Part shown: piece after piece, positions 12,141-24,728 of the stretch
How positions within the stretch are numbered: position 1 is the stretch's first letter
Layout: each line of letters begins with the position of its first letter
Notes under the pieces: model-generated
Databases searched by the model: none
What the model was told of the DNA's origin: nothing
The model's input: the letters and a program-made list of their open reading frames with translations, nothing else
Assembly: GCA_019454045.1 (NCBI GenBank)
Contig: SKCR01034800.1
Span: forward strand, 1-64,000
Length of the DNA stretch: 64,000 nucleotides
Source of the DNA: Zanthoxylum bungeanum
Lineage: Eukaryota > Streptophyta > Magnoliopsida > Sapindales > Rutaceae
Direction of reading: 5' to 3'
Made by a program: the position numbers and the translations under genes

Positions 12141-14289
12141 AGCTTAAAGAGAAGAAGAATACAGGTAAATACGATTTACTTGTCATTGAGTCTCTTTTGG
12201 TGGAGGATGATAAATCTATATGGATTGTTGATTCTGGTGCCATTAACCATGTTTGTTGTTCTTTGGAGCTTCTTGACTCATGGAGGGACCTTGCTGAAGG
12301 TAGCTTTACCATTAAAGTTTGGTCAGGGGATGATGTTTCAGTAAAAGCAGTTGGAGTTTCAAATTTGAATTTTATTAAGAGTTATTTATGTTTGAATAGT
12401 GTGTTATATATTCCTAGTTTTCGCAGGAATTTGATTTCTGTAACAAACTTATGGTATGTGGTTTTTCTATTTCATTTAATAATAAGTCAGTTATTATTAG
12501 TATAAATGGATTAAATATATGCACGGGAAACTCTGAAAATAATCTATATGTATTAAGGCCGTTAATGCATGAATCACTGCTTAATACTGAAATGTTTAAG
12601 ATTGAAAAATCTAAAACTAAAATGGCAAAAGATTTCTCATGATGATACCTATTTATGACACCTTAGACTTGGTCACATTAACCTTGACCGGATAGATAGA
12701 CTAATTAATAACAGAGTTTTAAAACAGTTAAGACTCGGTACTTTACCTGTCTGCGAATCCTGTCTAGAAGGCAAAATAACTAAGAGACCTTTTACTGGAA
12801 AATGGATAAGAGCCAAAAAAACACTTGAGCTAATACATTCGGAAATTTACGGACCGATGAATGTAAAAGCCCGAGGTGGTTATGAATACTTCGTCACTTT
12901 TATTGATGATTATTCCAGATATGGGATGTTTACCTAATGCAGCATAAGTCAGATAAATTTGAAAAGTTTAAAGAGTATCGTGCTGAGGTTGAGAACTAGT
13001 TAGGCAAAGGCATCAAAATTCTACGATCGGATCATGGAGGAGAATACCTTGATAGAGATTTTGAGGAATTCTTAGTTGAGAATGGAATTGTTTCACAGCT
13101 CACAGCACTTAGAACACCACAATAAAATGGTGTTGCAGAAAGGAGAAATCGGACCCTACTAGACATGATGAGATCAATGTTTAGTTATAGCACTCTACCT
13201 AGTTCATTCGGGGGGTATACATTGCAAACTGTAATGTATATCCTGAATGTAGTTCCTTCTAAGTCTATTTTTAAGACTCCCTTATAGTTGTGGAATTGTC
13301 GAAAAGCTAGTTTGCGACATTTCCGTATATGAGGGTGTCCGACACATGTGCTAAAGAACAAGACTACTAAGTTGGTACCATGTTCACACGTGTGCCTATT
13401 TGTAGGCTATCCTAAGGAAGCTAGGAGTGGATTCTTTTATAGTCCAGAAGATAATAAAGTATTTATGTCGACAAATGCCACATTTCGTAAGGAGGACGAT
13501 ATAAGAGAGTTCAAACCTCGAAGCAAATTATTACTTGAGGAGTTACTTGCTGGTAGGACCAGTACACCATTGTCAAATGTTGACAAAGACATAACACCTT
13601 CTACATTTGAAAGTCAGATGCAAGTTTATCAGGATACCATACCACCTAGATGTAGTGGTAGGGTTGTAAGACAACATGAACGCTATCTAGGGAATGGTGA
13701 GGTGCAAGTTGATGCATCTTGTGATGGTATTGATGATCCATTAACCTATCGTAGTACAATGGAAGATACTGATAAAGAGGAATGGCTCAAAGCCATGAAC
13801 CTTGGGATGGAGTCTATGTACTCTAACTCAGTCTGGGAACTTGTAGAACAACCTGATGGGGTAAAACCCATAGGTTGCAAGTGGATCTAGAAGAGAAAAA
13901 GAGGAATACATGGGAAAGTACAGACTTTCAAGGTTAGGCTAGTGGTAAAGGGTTATACCCAGAAAGAGGGAGTTGACTATGAAGAAACTTTCTCACCAGT
14001 AGCCATGCTTAAATCCATCAGGATTCTTCTTTCCATTGCCGCATATTATGACTATGAGATTTGGTAAAAGGACGTCAAGATTGCATTCTTGAATGGAAAT
14101 CTTGATGAGAGTATCTATATGGTAAAACCAGAGGGGTTCATTACCCAAGGTCAAGAGCAAAAAGTTTGCAAGTTGTAAAGGTCCATTTAGGGAATTAAAC
14201 AAGCATATAGATCTTGGGACATAAGATTTGATACTACGATCAAGTCTTATAAGTTGAGTAGAACATCGAGGATCCTTGTGTCTTCAAGC
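12141..14289 (+). pseudogene. Copia1 pol part 1: protease, integrase, RT (first half)
   Basis: In order: retropepsin 'IWIVDSGAINHVC' with the D-S-G active site (about 12220); GAG-pre-integrase 'LRLGHINLDRIDRL' and 'VCESCLEGK' (12660-12780); integrase 'IHSEIYGPMNVKARGGYEYFVTFIDDYSRYG' (12830-12930), where the first catalytic Asp is replaced by Glu; 'NGVAERRNRTLL' (13128-13160); then the RT core 'GVKPIGCKWI' (13858-13890) and '[37 protein letters not shown]' (13950-14065). Many stop codons and frameshifts occur. The gene is interrupted at 14295 by a 4.26-kb insertion and resumes at 18551. Confidence 0.82.
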
Positions 14290-14294
14290 GCATC

Positions 14295-15965
14295 TGTAGG
14301 CACTGCATTTTTGCATATCAGCCCGATGATGAGTCTCGTACGGAGGCACTACCTTTTAAGTTATGGAAGTCGTGGACAACGGTCGTCGGAAGGGAAAAGT
14401 CAAGAATTGACGTTTTATCGGATTTGATTCGCTCGTATTAGCTTCGGGATTATTCGTTAGATTTCCATTTCAAAATCATCCTCCGCCCGAAACCTTATCC
14501 TCGCTCTTTTTTTAACGTATCCTCTCTCCCTAAATTTCCATGCTTGTGACCCTTCAACTTCCATGCAAACATATAAAAGCCACCAACCAATTAAATAAAT
14601 TCAAACTAAATCAAACCATTAAAAAATACAAACCAATTAAATAACAACTTTAACAAAAATAAACAAATAATTAAAACATAAAACAAATCAAACAAAAATA
14701 CAATAACAAACTCAAAATGCACCATGCCCCACGTGGAACCAAGCATCACAACTTCATTTCCCTCCATCACGTGAATGTGCCCCTCCAAAACAAGAATCAT
14801 CATCCATTTGTCAAACAAATGCCCCACGTAAACCTTATCACCACCGTTTGATTTCTTGTTTTTTCCCCCACACAAACCCTTCAACCATGCATGCCACCAC
14901 TCCCTTTTTTCATTAAACAAACCAAACGCAACAAGACAAATTAAGCCACAAATTTCCTCCACCAACGTGAACAACTCAACTAATTCAACAAAACCAATTA
15001 ATTAACACCACTCTTTTCACATTAAATATTGTCCCCCTAATAAATTATATCTCCAACCCTCCAACCCTCCACCGAATAGCATTTAATTACCTCATTCCCC
15101 ACTCTCCATTATAAAATGGAAACAAACCACACTTGCACCCCTAGCTAGAAACCATGCACGTGAAACCTCCCTTGACTCTCTTCACTCTCCAAACTAAACC
15201 TTAAATCATTGACACGTGAAACTCCCCCCATTGTTCTTCACGTCCACTGCCTTCATAAGCCACAAATACCCTGGCCACTCACCAGCCCACGAGAACACCT
15301 AGCGCACTCACTCTGCCCTCCATAGCTTGCACGATCAGCGCACAAACACACTGCCCTGCACCTTAGCTCAACCACACGTTACCACGACAAGCCTAACCCT
15401 CCACACAGCCACGTTCACGTCCCCACTTCGCTAGCCTGCCACCTTGCCTCAATTTTGCACGTTAATTTACCCCTTAAGCGCACTGACTTGCCTCTTCAAC
15501 ACATTCGGCGCATCAAGCTCCCTGCACGCCCTCAACTTCAGCCCATCACTGCCTCCAATCAGCCCTTGTGTTCAAGCGCACCTACTGCCTCTTCCAACCC
15601 CTGATCTTCACGCCATTTGCCTCCATTTCAGCATTTGGAATCAGCTCATCACAACCAGCGCATAAAGCCTACCTTACTGCCCTCAAACCTGCGCCCAAGT
15701 CAGCTCCTCACTGCCTCTATTCCTCACGCCCACACTGCCTCTGGATTAGTCTCAATTCAGCCCCTGAAACAGCCCCTCTGTTAGCTTTGATTCGAGATAA
15801 AGCCACAAAATTCTCCAAACTCTTGCAAGTAATTGTTGAGAAATTGAATGATATCTTTATTGCTATTCTCAGCTTGAATTTATAGCAGAGACCATTTAAC
15901 AGATTTAGTTACAAGGGTAATATTGAACTTTCAACTATTCTAACAACCTGCTAACTAATTGCTAA
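14295..15965 (-). repeat. Probable 3' LTR region of the gypsy insert
   Basis: Left of the integrase stop, the minus strand reads a TTAGGGGAGT purine tract at about 15975, then TGTTAGCAATTAGTTAGCAGG, a GCTATAAATTC TATA box at about 15880 and finally ...CAGTGCCTACA at 14295, consistent with an LTR. The 15150-15800 part is C-rich and has overlapping Pro/Ser/Leu-rich frames that I do not regard as genes. The right border of this LTR and the matching second LTR could not be found, so the extent is tentative. Confidence 0.5.
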
Positions 15966-16003
15966 CAACTTTGTAACTCCCCTAACTGACTTTGGCGCCA
16001 AAA

Positions 16004-17269
16004 TCACTGAACAAATTCCTGGTATCGCTGAGGCTTTATAATGGTTCTTTGAGGTCTGGTCTGGTGGGCTTGCTGGTGTGGCTGGTTGTGTTGTTGAGGT
16101 GTAACATTACCCTCCCCATTCAAATAGACCTTGTCCTCAAGGTCGAAACTGGGAAAAACTTGCTGAATTGTAGCCACATCTTCCCACGTGCTATCCTCAA
16201 CAGGTAAGTTAAGCCATTGAATCAAGATCTGCGGAATCTGCAATTGGCCTCGAATCACGACTCGAGTGCTAATGACTACCAAAGGTTGAACATTGAGATC
16301 CTCAACAGTGGCTGGAAGATGGGAAACAGAGGCTGATGGTGCTGGTACAGAAGACTGGTAGGCCTTGAGCTGAGACACATGGTACACATTATGGATTTTG
16401 GTAGTGGCAGGCAATTGTAAACGGTAAGCTACAGCTCCAATGCGCTTGGTAATTAAGTACGGACCAAAATAGCGCATGCTCAGCTTGTGAGATAAGCGTT
16501 TGGCTAGAGAGTGCTGGCGATAGGGCTGTAGTTTAAGCCAAATACAATCTCCCTCCTGAAATTGATGGTCACTTCTATGTTTGTCAGCCATACTTTTCAT
16601 GCGCTGTTGAGCCTTCTGCAGATGGAGTTTGAGTGCTCTGAGAACATCATCCCTAGCCATTAACTCTGAATCCACAGCCTCTAGTGAACAAGTGCCTCGG
16701 ATATACATTGGAATAGTAGGAGGGGGTCTACCATAAACTGCTTGGAAGGGAGTGAAGCCTGTACTTGTGTTATAGGATGTGTTATACCAAAATTCAGCCC
16801 ATGGTAGAAAAAGAACCCAGCGGTTAGGGCAACCTGTAACAAAGGATCGAAGATACTGTTCAACACATCTATTAAGCACTTCAGTTTGACCATCAGATTG
16901 TGGGTGATAGGAACTACTGGTAGCTAAGGTAGTACCAGCTGATTGGAGTAAAGCTTTCCAAAAGGCACTTAGGAAGATTGGATCTCGGTCTGATACAATG
17001 GATTTTGGAAACCCATGCAATTTACAGACCATGGCAACAAAGAGTTCTGCTACTCGGGAAGCAGTAAAATTTGCAGGTAATGCCCCTAAGTGGATATACT
17101 TGCTCAATCTATCAACAACCACTAGAATGGCAGAATAACCCTTGGACATGGGTAACCCTACTATGAAATCCATGGAAATATCTTCACAAGGTTGATCTGG
17201 GATAGGCAAAGGCTGGAGCAGACCTTGTGGGCTCTTGGTCAAATACTTCACTTGCTGACAAATTGGCAC
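16004..17269 (-). pseudogene. Ty3/gypsy chromovirus integrase with C-terminal chromodomain
   Basis: A 421-codon open frame. Residues 30-150 hold the integrase core with the DD35E triad visible in 'DISMDFIVGLP', 'IVSDRDPIF' and 'QSDGQTEVLNR'. About residues 240-300 hold the 'EGDCIWLKLQPYRQ..KLSMRYFGPY' GPY/F-type region. About residues 335-385 end in 'ILIQWLNLPVEDSTWEDVATIQQVFPSFDLEDKV', a chromodomain typical of plant chromoviruses, thought to guide integration to marked chromatin. The N-terminal zinc-binding part is in another frame upstream, so the polyprotein is frameshifted at about 17255 and not functional as a whole. Confidence 0.9.
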
Positions 17270-17901
17270 TGATTAACAAATGCCTTGATATCTTCTTGCA
17301 TCTTCTTCCAATAGAAACTAGCTTGCACCCTTTTGAGAGTTTTAAGCTCCCCACCATGGCCCCCACATACGGATGAATGAAATTCAGTGAGTAGTTGTTG
17401 TTTAACAGAAGATTCTGGACTTATTACAATTCGACCTTTGTAGAATAATAGACCCTCTCTGATCTTATAAGCAGGGAATGAGTCTGGGTGGAGTTGAATT
17501 TCAGTTATGAGCTGTTGTAGACTTTCTGAATGAGAGGTGTCAGGTTGTAGTTGGGAAATGAATCCAAAAATAGGCATAGTGATTGCACCAAACTGAGCTG
17601 ATGCTGCTGTCAACTGAGGCAATCGAGAGAGAGCATCTGCTGCTGTGTTTTCTAGTCCAGGCTTGTAATGGATCTCATAATCAAACCCCAATAATTTGGG
17701 TAGGTACTGTTGTTGCTCTGGAGTTTGTATTACCTGTTCCATCAAGTTTTTTAAACTCTTGTGGTCAGTTTTAATGATAAAATGCCTGCCCAACAAGTAC
17801 TGTCTCCATTTCTGGACTGACTCCACAATGGCGACCAATTCTCTGACATAGGTTGAAGCCTTACAAAGCCTATCAGGAAGTTTTTTTACTGAAGAAGGCA
17901 A
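17248..17901 (-). pseudogene. Gypsy RNase H end and integrase zinc-binding domain
   Basis: A 217-codon frame. It starts within the RNase H region ('YVRELVAIVESVQKWRQYLLGRHFIIKTDHKSLKNL'), passes 'HYKPGLENTAADALSR' and ends with an H2C2 integrase zinc finger ('HSSVCGGHGGELKTLKRV..FYWKKMQEDIKAFVNQC'). It overlaps the RT frame to the right and the integrase frame to the left, with frameshifts at both joins. The order RT-RNase H-integrase is diagnostic of Ty3/gypsy rather than copia. Confidence 0.88.
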
Positions 17902-18499
17902 TAGGATGGTTCTGTTGCATTAGTACCGCACCTATGCCAATATCACTGGCATCAGTTTCAACTACAAATTGGTCAGAAAAATTCGGCAATGCTAACACTG
18001 GGGCTGAGATCATAACTTGCTTTAACTTGTTGAAAGCAAGCTCCGCTTGTTCACTCCAAACAAAGGCATTATGCTTCAGGAGATCTGTCAAGGGTGCTGC
18101 TATCAAAGCATAGTTTCTAACAAACCTCCTGTAGTATCCCGTAAGGCCAATAAAAGCTCTCAAGTGCTTGACATTCAAAGGGGTAGGCCACTGTTGCATA
18201 GCTTGAATTTTATTACTGTCTGGTTCCACTCCTTTAATAGATACCCAATGCCCTAAATATTCCACTTTGTCTTGTCCAAAAACACACTTCTGGACCTTGG
18301 CAAAAAGTTGGTTATCGACCAAACACTGCAAGGTGAGTCTGAGATGTTCCAAATGGAGTTCCAAAGAAAGACTGTAAACCAGAATGTCATCAAAAAATAC
18401 AATGATAAATTTCCGAAGATATGGCTTAAAAATCTGATTCATAGTTGCTTGAAAGGTGGATGGGGCATTAGTCCCCTGTGGGCTACTCCGTACTCCCAA
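17873..18499 (-). pseudogene. Gypsy reverse transcriptase, N-terminally truncated
   Basis: A 208-codon frame beginning in the 'GTNAPSTFQATMNQIF' motif. It contains the catalytic 'VFFDDILVYS', then 'HLEHLRLTL', 'KCVFGQDKVEYLGH', 'LRAFIGLTGYYRRFV' and the RNase H start 'VVETDASDIGIGAVLMQ'. The residues just before NAPSTF do not fit the family, and everything upstream (fingers, protease, gag) is missing because the insert ends about 50 bases further on. It cannot encode an active enzyme. Confidence 0.88.
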
Positions 18500-18550
18500 C
18501 CGGGCCCTGAGTCTAGAACATCATGCGTCGTCCAGTTTCTGTGTCCTACA

Positions 18551-19571
18551 GCATCATTGATGGGAAGGTGGTTTTCCTTGTGTTATACGTTTATGGTATT
18601 TTACTCACTGGGAATGATGTAAAGATATTATCGGACGAGAAAATCTAGCTAGCTAACAAATTCCAAATGAAAGATTTGGGAGAGGCAAGTTATATACTTG
18701 GGATCCAGATAATTCAGGATCGCAAGAAACGACTGTTAGCAATGTCTCAAGTATCCTACATCCACAAGATTCTTGTACGATTTGTTATGCAGAATTCCAA
18801 GAAAGGTAATTTACCTTTAGACATGGAATTCATTTGTCTAAGGAACAGTCTTCTAAGACACCTCAATGGGTTGAGGAGTTGAGACATATACCATATACTT
18901 CAGCAGTTGGAAGTCTTTTGTATGCTATGTTATGCACGAGACCGAACATCTATTTTTCAGTGGGAGTGGTCAGTAGGTTTCAATCCAAACTAGAATTAGA
19001 TCATTGGGTAGCGTTGAAACATACTCTCAAGTATCTTCAAAGAACGAGAAATTATATGCTTGTATATACAAGTCGGGATATGATTCTGAGAGGATATACT
19101 GACTCTGATTTTCAGACAGATGTTAATTCTAGGAAATCAATATCTAGATCAGTGTTAACCCTAGGTGGTGGGGCTATAGTATGGAGGAGCATAAAGCAAT
19201 CTTGTATTGCTGACTCCACCATGGAGGCTGAATAAGTAGCAGCTTGTGAAACAACTAAGGAAGTAGTCTGGCTCCGTAAGTTATTGGCAGATCTGGAAGT
19301 TGTTCCAGATATGAATAAACCACTCAAATTTTATTGTGATAATAGCGGCGCAGTGGCAAACTCTAAAGAACCAAGAAGCCACAAGAGGGGTATTAATATT
19401 GAGAGAAAATATCACCTTATCAGAGAGACAGTGCTGAGAGGAGAAGTCGATGTCACGCATATTCTATCCGCAGACAACCTGGCTTATCTGTGTACAAAGA
19501 CCTTATCAGCTAAAGTGTTTGAAGGTCACCTAAAGGGTTTAGGATTACATGACAGGTCACATTTGCTCTAG
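18551..19571 (+). pseudogene. Copia1 pol part 2: end of RT and RNase H
   Basis: It resumes with 'IIDGKVVFLVLYV' and a mutated YVDD (YVYG), 'QMKDLGEASYILGIQIIQDRKKRLLAMSQVSYIHKIL' (18667-18790), 'PYTSAVGSLLYAMLCTRPN' (18890-18950), RNase H 'LRGYTDSDFQTDVNSRKS' (19090-19140) and 'FYCDNSGAVANSKEPRSHKRG' to the stop at 19571. A TAA interrupts the 'STMEAE' region at about 19233, and the second catalytic aspartate is gone. The last frame (19284-19571) is still open. The purine tract and 3' LTR follow directly. Confidence 0.85.
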
Positions 19572-19573
19572 TC

Positions 19574-19585
19574 CGAGTGGGAGAT
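19574..19585 (+). other. Polypurine tract of Copia1
   Basis: CCGAGTGGGAGAT just before the LTR. It primes plus-strand DNA synthesis in copia elements. Confidence 0.8.
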
Positions 19586-21567
19586 TATTGGGATTTATGT
19601 CCTAAAGCTTCATGTATTGTAAAATGGAATTGATTATTGTAATAATAATAATAAATGCATTATTCATTTTATCAAATTTTTTTTGATTTATATCACATAT
19701 TGTCCAATTGTCTTGTTTACCTTGATTAATATTGTACCTTCACACTTATTGTGTGTTTGATGCACCAGAGGATTTAAGTCTGAAGTTAGTAATCTAAATA
19801 GTCCATAGAGAGCAAACAAAGGGGATACTTTGTTTGTGGTTTATCTATAGCTGGTTTTTCTATACTTGTATGACGACCTTGATCCGGGATCGTTCATGTA
19901 GTGATATGGGAATGGAGGCACCTTGTATGATGAGATTATATAGGACAGACTCAGATAAATACAAATTTCTTTTAATATCTGTTAACCGAAGAAATTCATT
20001 TTATCTAATAGATGGTTATATATGGATTCGATCTTAAACCTGACTGTACTACGAACTCCTGCATGATAGGCTATGTCCTTTAATTTACTATGGTGAGGTT
20101 GGTGTTGCAGTCCCGGCCAATAACTACGTATTTTGGGGATATGATTTGGTGTGTAGTTAGGAATGTTTTATATAGATATGGAATTCACTCTTTCTAATGA
20201 GAAGCCGAATAATATCTTTCTTAAGAGTTGATTCGGGACTTGAACAATATGAGCACTCAACCTTTCTGTTACGAATAGAAAGTTTTTTATTTATAATTGT
20301 TATGAATTAATTGTTCATTATAGAATCAATGGTGCTTAAGAGAAAAAATATTTAGAAGGGTTTAACAGAGTTATGACCCAGCTCTATTTATGAGATATTC
20401 GTGAAGGGCTATATCCATATGTAATGACTATATCGATGGACATCGAAGTTGTTTGGTTTTATTTTATCCATCTACGGTAACATGGGTTCAACTTCGAGTT
20501 TTTAGTGGAATAACACGGAGTTAATAATTCATAATATTTGATTAAAGAGTTTAATTAATATTTCGGAATTATTGGAGCTCGGAACCGTAGGTCCATTTGG
20601 TCCCTGTGCTAGCTCAATTAACTGTAGCAACCCTAATATAATTAGACAGTCTAATAATATGCTCACATTTTATTTATATATTATTAATGAGATTAATAAT
20701 ATTTATTGTCACAAATAAAAACTATGTTAAATTAGTTTAACTTAATGTTTTCTAGAATTATTTGATTATGAGATAATCAAGTCTTGACTATGAGATAATC
20801 AAGTTAGTAATAATTATGAGATAATTACTACAACATAATTGAAGGTAATTTAATCATTATTGAGATGGTGATTTTTATTTACCTTAGAGACAAAGCCATC
20901 AGGCTTGTCATGCTCTCCAATATATTATGTCTATTTTGTGGCTTCGATACACCTAATAGTTTTTTCATTAGCTAATCCATTTTTATGTTTTGGTATGGCC
21001 TCCACATTTATATGTTTGCCAATGAAAGAAAGCATTGGATGCTTAATGACAAAGTCATTGTCTTTAACTTATCATTTCTTATGCTTTGTTATGGCATTCA
21101 CATTTTTGTGTTGGCAATTGCAAGAAAGTATTAGATGCCCAATGACAAGGTTAGTTGGCTTCTGTAAGAGAATATAATCTCTACCATTTCTCTCACTTAT
21201 AAGGTTAACATTTTGCATTCATTCACACAAGTGTTGTGAGAAAGAAAATGAGAGAAAATATAGAGAGTTCAAGCATTCAAAAATGTTGTGAGAATGTTTG
21301 AAATTCCAAAAGCCAAATGCCATTATGACATCTTAATTCTCTAAATTATTTAGAGGTTTGATCTTTGTGAGTGAAGCCCACAGTTCGGTTTGTTGGTTTT
21401 GAGTCATAGTTCGGAAGATCGAGTGGTTGATCCAAGCGGTGGACATCAAAGGATTGATTTCGGCAACTACAACAAAGGGAGATGGCAAAGAAAAATTTAA
21501 AGATCCATACCAGACCTAGTGCCACCACAATCAACTTCCGTCGCGCTAAGGAAAGTTGTTTCCTACA
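19586..21567 (+). repeat. 3' LTR of Copia1
   Basis: It starts TATTGGGATTTATGTCC (TG mutated to TA) and ends GTTTCCTACA. It is colinear with the Copia2 LTRs at 23100 and 55566, sharing for example the 'GATCCGGGATCGT.CATGT' and 'ACCGTAGGTCCATTTGG' stretches. No 5' counterpart exists because Copia1 is truncated at 11266. The open frames in it (19834-20037, 20905-21177) are not supported as genes. Confidence 0.82.
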
Positions 21568-23099
21568 GTATGGATGTTGACGTTTAAAGAAGTGCTTGTG
21601 TGAAGGTTATAGTATGGGAGTATTGGAATTACATTTGGGAATTGGCAGTGTAGAGTCGAATGTTACCTATAATCAGGCGAGCATCGCGACGCCAAATTTG
21701 GAGATGCCATATGTTTCAGATTTGGTCGTAATGGCATCGCGATTATATAATAACGAGTCGAGACGCAAGTGCAACGTCACGAAGCTCAACCCCTGGCGTC
21801 GCAATGCGAAACATGAAATAATCTTTATTTTAGTCTGTTCATATGAGCATCACAAAGCGCAAGACCTAGTGTCGCGACGCACCGCAAGATCAGTTTCTTC
21901 CAATTTTAATTTCATCATAGGATGTTAAAGGCCACCCTAAGGGTTCATATCAGCATGCGTCTACGCACTACATCATGTCACAAGCATAATACATCATGCG
22001 GTGATAATAGTTTAGTTAAATCAATGAGTTTAAATGAGTTCTTATATATCTCAGTGTAGTTGTGGATGTTAAGTAAAAATCCTCAGTTAACACGTTAGAT
22101 ATCCCAACATATATACAACATGCATGAGCATCCACTACATACATGACCATGATGAACTTCTTAGTTTAAATATGCTAATCGTACTCAAGTATATGACATA
22201 TTAGCTTTTCCGCGGGAGTATTCCCAGTCGCATCCAGGATCAAGGGCAATAGAGATTAATATGTGAGTGAATATTTTCTTTTCAAGATGATATTTACTTT
22301 TTTGTTTTGAATTAAGACTTACTTTTAAGTGCATCAGGGAGTTAGTCGAGTTTATTTTCAGTTATATTATGAATGAGAATGTTTCAGAAAGTTTTGACTT
22401 TAAAAGTATGATTTTTATGATTTTTGGGGGCATGGGGGAAAAAACCACCTCAGATGTAACTTGGAATTGATGGATCAAGTAACACATGTGCATATGTAGT
22501 TCGGGACTAGGGGACGGCTATACGTAATGCCCCTAGATCGTATTTCAGGGCCAGGTTATAACATTGATTACTGCTCTTTTCTCTAGTTCAGTGACTTGGG
22601 GGATGACAATATGTAACACCCCAAGGCACTGGATAGGCGTATGTGGGGACGGCGATACATAACGCCCCCATACGTCAGTTTTTTTTCCCATGTGAGATTT
22701 TTAGACACAGCAGCTTTACGAAAAAGTTTCGGAAAGAATAATTTAATGAAAGAGTTTTAGAAAGAATTGATTTTTACGGAAGATCTCAGAGTTTTACAGA
22801 AATAGAGGATTTCCATAAAATTTTTGTAGAGAGATATTTGTCTTTAAACAAGAGAGATTTTTTAGAAAATGGTAGTTTTCTTGTAAAGCAAGATTATTTT
22901 GTTTTCAACAGATAAATGTTTTATAAAGCATCATAGTTCCCATTTTAAACTGTCCACTCACTAGGTCGTTCAAACGATCTACGTCCCCAACTCCCAGTGT
23001 TTTCTATTTTGCAGGTTTACCTTGAGGACGAGCTCGAGAGGATTGATACAGATGGTAGTCACTAGATTTATTGGTTCACTCATCAGCCAAGGTCCGAGA
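21568..23099. repeat. Unidentified repeat between Copia1 and Copia2, with hairpins
   Basis: No credible gene. From 21680 to 21890 it has several TCGCGACGC words. From 22507 to 22675 it has three hairpins of the type also found at 7437-7690. The stretch 22960-23030 (GTCGTTCAAACGATCTACG and TTTCTATTTTGCAGG) resembles the end of gypsy LTRs. Borders are not resolved. Copia2 inserts at 23100. Confidence 0.45.
22507..22675. other. Three hairpins with different stems and one loop sequence
   Basis: Hairpin 1 (22507-22536): arms CTAGGGG/CCCCTAG. Hairpin 2 (about 22591-22631): arms include CTTGGGG/CCCCAAG with AGTG/CACT outside. Hairpin 3 (about 22639-22675): arms CGTATG/CATACG with GGGG/CCCC inside. 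The loops are near GACGGCTATACGTAACG in each case. Confidence 0.75.
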
Positions 23100-24728
23100 T
23101 GTTGTGATATATGCCCTAGAGCTTCAGGTAATGTAAACGGTTTTATATGTTATGAAATAAAATTATGCATTATTCATTTACCAAAGTGTTTGTTCAAATA
23201 TCGTATATTGTAAATTATCTTGATTACCATAGATTACTCATGTGCCTTTAGACTTAGTGTATGAGTGTCAAATATAAGAGGATTTAAGTCTCAAGTTTGT
23301 AATCTAAAATAGTCTATAGAGAGCAAACAAAGCGGTTACTTTATTTATGGTTTATCTATAGCTACAGTCTATTTTATATTTGTATGGCGTCCTTGATCCG
23401 GGATCGTCCATGTGGAGACATGAGAATATATGCACATTTTATAAAGTAATCATATAGGACTGGACTCAGATAGAAATGACTTTCTTATAATATCTGTTAA
23501 ATAAGGAAATTCATTTTGATCTTCTAGATTGTCATATATGGATTGATCTAAATCTTGAGTGTACTATGAACTCCTGCATGGCAAGCTATGTCCTTTGATT
23601 TACAAAGGTGAGGTTGGTGTAGTAGTCCCGACCAATAGCTACGTACTTTAGAGACATGGTTTGGTGTGTAGCTGGGGACATTTTATATAGACATAGAGTT
23701 CACTCCTTCTTGCTAGAAGTAGAGGAGTATCTTCCTTAAGGGTTTATTCGATACTTGAATGGTTAGAGCACTCGAGTCTTTCTATTACGAATAGAGAGAT
23801 TAAAATTCATAATGGTTATGAATAAATCGTTTATTAGAGAATCAATGGTACATAGGGTAAAAATAATTAGAGGGGTATAACAGATATTATGACCCAGCTC
23901 TATTTACGAGATAATCGTGAAAGGTTATCTGTATGTAATGACTCCATTGATGGACAACAATGTGGTTGGGTAATATACTATATACAGCAACGAGAGTGCA
24001 GCTTCAGGTTTTTAGTGGAATAACCCAGGGTTAATAATTCGGAATATTAAAATAAAAGCTTAATTATATTTCGAGATTATTGGAGGTCGGTACCGTAGGT
24101 CCATTTGGTCCACGTGCTAGCTCAATATACTATAGCGGATTTAGTGTAATTGGATAGTCCAATTATATACTCACATATGTATAAATATTATTAATATGAT
24201 TAATAATATTATTTTGTCACACATGAAACTATATGTTAAAATTAATTTATGGTTTTATTAAATATATGATATTTAAACACATGTTATTAAATTATATTAG
24301 ATATAATTTAATGAAAGGTTAAATTAGTAATTTCTAAATTTTGGGTTTTGCAAAACCTTGGATTTAATTGGAAGTTACAAATTTTTAAAGGCATTAACCT
24401 TTTTGTTTTTTGTAACACATTTTCTATTATGGAAAGTAAATATTGATGTTACCAAATGTTTGAATTTTCACATGCCTTGGCGGAATTTTCTAAAGGATGG
24501 GAGGGGGAGGGTTTTTAATTTTGGAAATTAATAATTCTAAGTATAAAAAGAAAATTGGATTTTCTTTTTGCCTAATCTCTCATTCTAACCCTAGCCTCCA
24601 TCTTCTTCTTCTCCAAATTCTCTCAAAGAGTTGAGAAAATAAAAATAAGAACAAGAGGAAAAATAAAAGTTTTCCTTACTGTGACATTAATCTCTAAAAT
24701 GTTTAGGGATTAATTTTGTGAGTCTAGC
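23100..24728 (+). repeat. 5' LTR of Copia2, first part
   Basis: It starts TGTTGTGATATATGCCCTAGAGC and is colinear with the LTR at 55566-56980 over its length. It breaks off at CTAGC (24724-24728), where element C begins, and continues at 31276. Joining the two parts gives an LTR of about 2.1 kb whose end matches the end of the Copia1 LTR. Confidence 0.85.

Larger units (their letters stand above)
14295..18550 (-). mobile_element. Insertion in Copia1 RT carrying gypsy remains
   Basis: Copia1 RT sequence stops at GCATC (14290-14294) and resumes at a second GCATC (18551-18555) with the reading continuing into 'IIDGKVVFLVLYV'. The uninterrupted Copia2 copy reads straight through at this site. 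The insert starts TGTAGG and ends CCTACA, so it has a 5-bp target duplication and TG...CA inverted ends as expected for an LTR element. The content is a minus-strand gypsy pol fragment (16004-18499) with an LTR-like left part. The 5' half of the gypsy element (gag, protease, RT start) is absent. Confidence 0.8.

Noticed and set aside
11917..12312. 131-codon minus-strand frame
   Set aside because: It is the antisense shadow of Copia1 gag/protease. The Phe-rich stretch is the complement of the lysine-rich gag linker.
15444..15885. Pro/Ser/Leu-rich open frames as a secreted or cell-wall protein gene
   Set aside because: Three frames overlap in C-rich sequence with no conserved domain, signal peptide or promoter. 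The position fits the LTR of the gypsy insert.
21596..21928. 110-codon frame near the Copia1 LTR
   Set aside because: It has no domain and is rich in TCGCGACGC-derived residues; probably repeat sequence.
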